The notes beneath the pieces were generated by a model. The model saw only the letters and a list, made by a program, of their open reading frames with translations, was not told the DNA's origin and ran no database searches. From Bifidobacterium breve (GTDB taxonomy: Bacteria; Actinomycetota; Acidimicrobiia; Acidimicrobiales; Ilumatobacteraceae): 6,888 bases of DNA. Shown one piece after another: positions 5,738-6,888 of this stretch. The stretch is taken from the NCBI GenBank assembly GCA_945889575.1, contig CAMDBY010000092.1:1-6888 (forward strand), read 5' to 3'. The position numbers and the translations under genes were made by a program. How positions within the stretch are numbered: the stretch's first letter is position 1; every line of letters starts with the position of its first letter.

Positions 5738-6538
5738 ATGGGCGCAAGCTTTCTCATCACACTGCGCGAAGGCCTCGAGGTCTCGCTAGTACTCGCAATT
5801 ATTATTGCGTACCTCGTCAAGTGTGGACGTACATCTGACATCCCAGCTGTCTGGCGTGGGTCTGCAATCGCAGCCGTTGTATGTGTGATCACCGGATTAG
5901 CTTTTAACATTTTTGTCGGAGATTTTGAAGGCAAATCAGAACAGTTCATTGAAGGAACAATTGCCATTGTCGCTGCCTCTGTTCTGACATGGATGATTTT
6001 TTGGATGGGAAAGAATGCGCGCAACTTGGGCGCAGACTTGCGCGGTCAAGTTGATGCTGCTACTTCAACGCGAGCGTTAAGCATCATTGCATTCGTGGCA
6101 GTGTTGCGTGAAGGGTTTGAGACAGTGCTGTTTTTGTTATCGGCAGAAACAGAGTCCTCTAGTGGAGGCAGTGTTGTTTTTGGAGGCTTCCTGGGTCTAG
6201 CAGTCGCTGCCATTCTTGGTCGTCTCGTGTATGCAGGTGGTAACAAACTCAATCTCGGACTCTTCTTCAGAATTACTGGTGCTTTACTTCTTCTTTTCGC
6301 AGCAGGACTTTTCGGCAAGTTCTTCCATGAGTACCGCGAATTGCTCGGCTTTGAAGATGGCTGGCTGGTCTCACCTGCTTGGGAAATCACGTCAGGAATC
6401 TGGGCCGAGGGCACTTTCTATGACTTCATGAAGGGCTTCTTTGGTTGGCATAAGGCAGCAGAGAACATTCGAGTCATTACATATTTCGCATATTTATTGC
6501 CAGTGGGTTGGCTCTTCCTGCGGACTTCAAAGAAGTAG
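5738..6538 (+). CDS. efeU: FTR1/EfeU-family iron permease
   Basis: This is an inner-membrane permease of the oxidase-dependent iron transporter family, importing iron across the cytoplasmic membrane. The product has 266 residues, close to the 270-280 usual for bacterial EfeU. The two signature REXXE motifs are present: REGLE (10-14) in the first helix and REGFE (124-128) in the fourth. The conserved EGTIAIVAASVLTWM segment is at 72-86. Hydrophobic stretches at about 4-26, 41-60, 70-90, 113-135, 145-166, 174-195 and 246-262 give seven predicted membrane helices, with an acidic, aromatic-rich loop between the last two. The start is set by AGGAG and by REGLE lying at residue 10. The usual partners efeO and efeB are not adjacent in the window: the acyl-CoA dehydrogenase gene precedes it and ilvD follows. 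The end is a tandem TAGTAG stop (6536-6541). The symbol is by family; strict orthology to E. coli efeU is not shown. Confidence 0.92.
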   Translation: MGASFLITLREGLEVSLVLAIIIAYLVKCGRTSDIPAVWRGSAIAAVVCVITGLAFNIFVGDFEGKSEQFIEGTIAIVAASVLTWMIFWMGKNARNLGADLRGQVDAATSTRALSIIAFVAVLREGFETVLFLLSAETESSSGGSVVFGGFLGLAVAAILGRLVYAGGNKLNLGLFFRITGALLLLFAAGLFGKFFHEYRELLGFEDGWLVSPAWEITSGIWAEGTFYDFMKGFFGWHKAAENIRVITYFAYLLPVGWLFLRTSKK

Positions 6539-6550
6539 TAGTTCAGCCAT

Positions 6551-6556
6551 TACGGT
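6551..6556 (+). promoter_or_regulatory. Putative -10 hexamer of a leaderless promoter for ilvD
   Basis: TACGGT fits the TANNNT pattern and lies exactly at -12 to -7 relative to the ilvD ATG at 6563, the same geometry as the hexamer before the acyl-CoA dehydrogenase gene. No Shine-Dalgarno precedes the ATG (GAG at 6558-6560 is only 2 bases away). A poor -35-like TTCAAA sits at 6526-6531 with 19-base spacing, inside the permease gene. The call is suggestive only. Confidence 0.35.
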
Positions 6557-6562
6557 TGAGTC

Positions 6563-6888
6563 ATGTCAATGAACTCAGACGGAACCCCGATCGATATCAA
6601 ACCTCGCAGCCGCGACGTCACTGACGGTATTCAAAAAGCGGCAGCCCGTGCCATGTTGCGTGCCGTTGGTCTGGGTGATGATGACTGGGTAAAGCCCCAA
6701 ATCGGAATCGCATCTGCATGGAATGAAATCACACCGTGCAATATGTCATTGCGTCGTCTCAGTGATCATGCGAAAGCCGGAGTGCGAGCTGCAGGTGGCG
6801 TGCCAATGGAGTTCGGCACCATCACTGTGTCTGACGGAATCAGCATGGGTCATGAAGGAATGCGCGCATCACTTGTATCGCGTGAAGT
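6563..6888 (+). CDS. ilvD: Dihydroxy-acid dehydratase, N-terminal part (3' end outside window)
   Basis: IlvD is an iron-sulfur enzyme that dehydrates 2,3-dihydroxy-isovalerate and 2,3-dihydroxy-3-methylvalerate to the 2-keto acids that become valine (and leucine) and isoleucine. The first 108 residues are visible before the window ends mid-codon. They contain IKPRSRDVTDG (12-22), KPQIGIASAWNEITPCN (44-60; Cys59 is the first cluster-ligand cysteine) and the FGTITVSDGISMGHEGM block (84-100; Asp91 is the expected Mg-binding aspartate), all in the right order and very like actinobacterial IlvD. The start is the ATG at 6563, just after an in-frame TGA at 6557-6559; a second in-frame ATG at 6569 is possible. 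It follows the iron permease by 24 bases and probably has its own leaderless promoter. A Fe-S enzyme downstream of an iron permease is notable but not evidence of co-regulation. Confidence 0.95.
   Translation, partial: MSMNSDGTPIDIKPRSRDVTDGIQKAAARAMLRAVGLGDDDWVKPQIGIASAWNEITPCNMSLRRLSDHAKAGVRAAGGVPMEFGTITVSDGISMGHEGMRASLVSRE

Overview
The window reads as a contiguous piece of an ordinary bacterial chromosome, with eight plus-strand protein genes packed head to tail: the 3' end of lgt, an enoyl-CoA hydratase/isomerase-family gene, gatC, gatA, gatB, an acyl-CoA dehydrogenase, an FTR1/EfeU-type iron permease, and the 5' part of ilvD. I see no tRNA, rRNA, CRISPR array, insertion sequence or phage gene. 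No gap between genes exceeds 83 bases.

The organism is most likely an actinobacterium. The evidence is the close resemblance of the IlvD N-terminus and GatB to actinobacterial versions, the actinobacterial-looking crotonase motif (EYGISWVLPRLVG), TANNNT hexamers placed as in leaderless actinobacterial promoters, and DtxR/IdeR-like TTAGG/CCTAA half-sites. Sampled 60-base lines give about 42-53% G+C over most of the window and about 62% over the lgt tail. That moderate G+C would suit an aquatic Acidimicrobiia-type lineage, but this is an inference and the sequence does not prove it.

Layout: (1) 1-1096, lgt and the crotonase gene overlap by 8 bases and look translationally coupled. (2) 1144-4363, gatCAB forms a tight cluster, with a 2-base gap between gatC and gatA and an ATGA overlap between gatA and gatB. 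It encodes the tRNA-dependent amidotransferase that makes Gln-tRNA(Gln) and/or Asn-tRNA(Asn). (3) 4364-5654, a 34-base spacer tiled by short inverted repeats leads into an acyl-CoA dehydrogenase that seems to be leaderless. (4) 5655-6538, an 83-base spacer with a dense set of iron-box-like half-sites precedes a seven-helix iron permease, without efeO or efeB next to it in the window. (5) 6539-6888, ilvD (branched-chain amino acid synthesis) starts after a 24-base gap, again with a leaderless-type hexamer, and runs off the window.

The genes do not form one pathway. They are neighbouring housekeeping units: lipoprotein maturation, acyl-CoA metabolism, indirect tRNA charging, iron uptake, and Ile/Val synthesis. 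I found no convincing undescribed multi-gene system. The most informative non-coding signal is the candidate iron operator at 5692-5730, followed by the two leaderless-type starts and the palindromic gatB/acyl-CoA dehydrogenase spacer.
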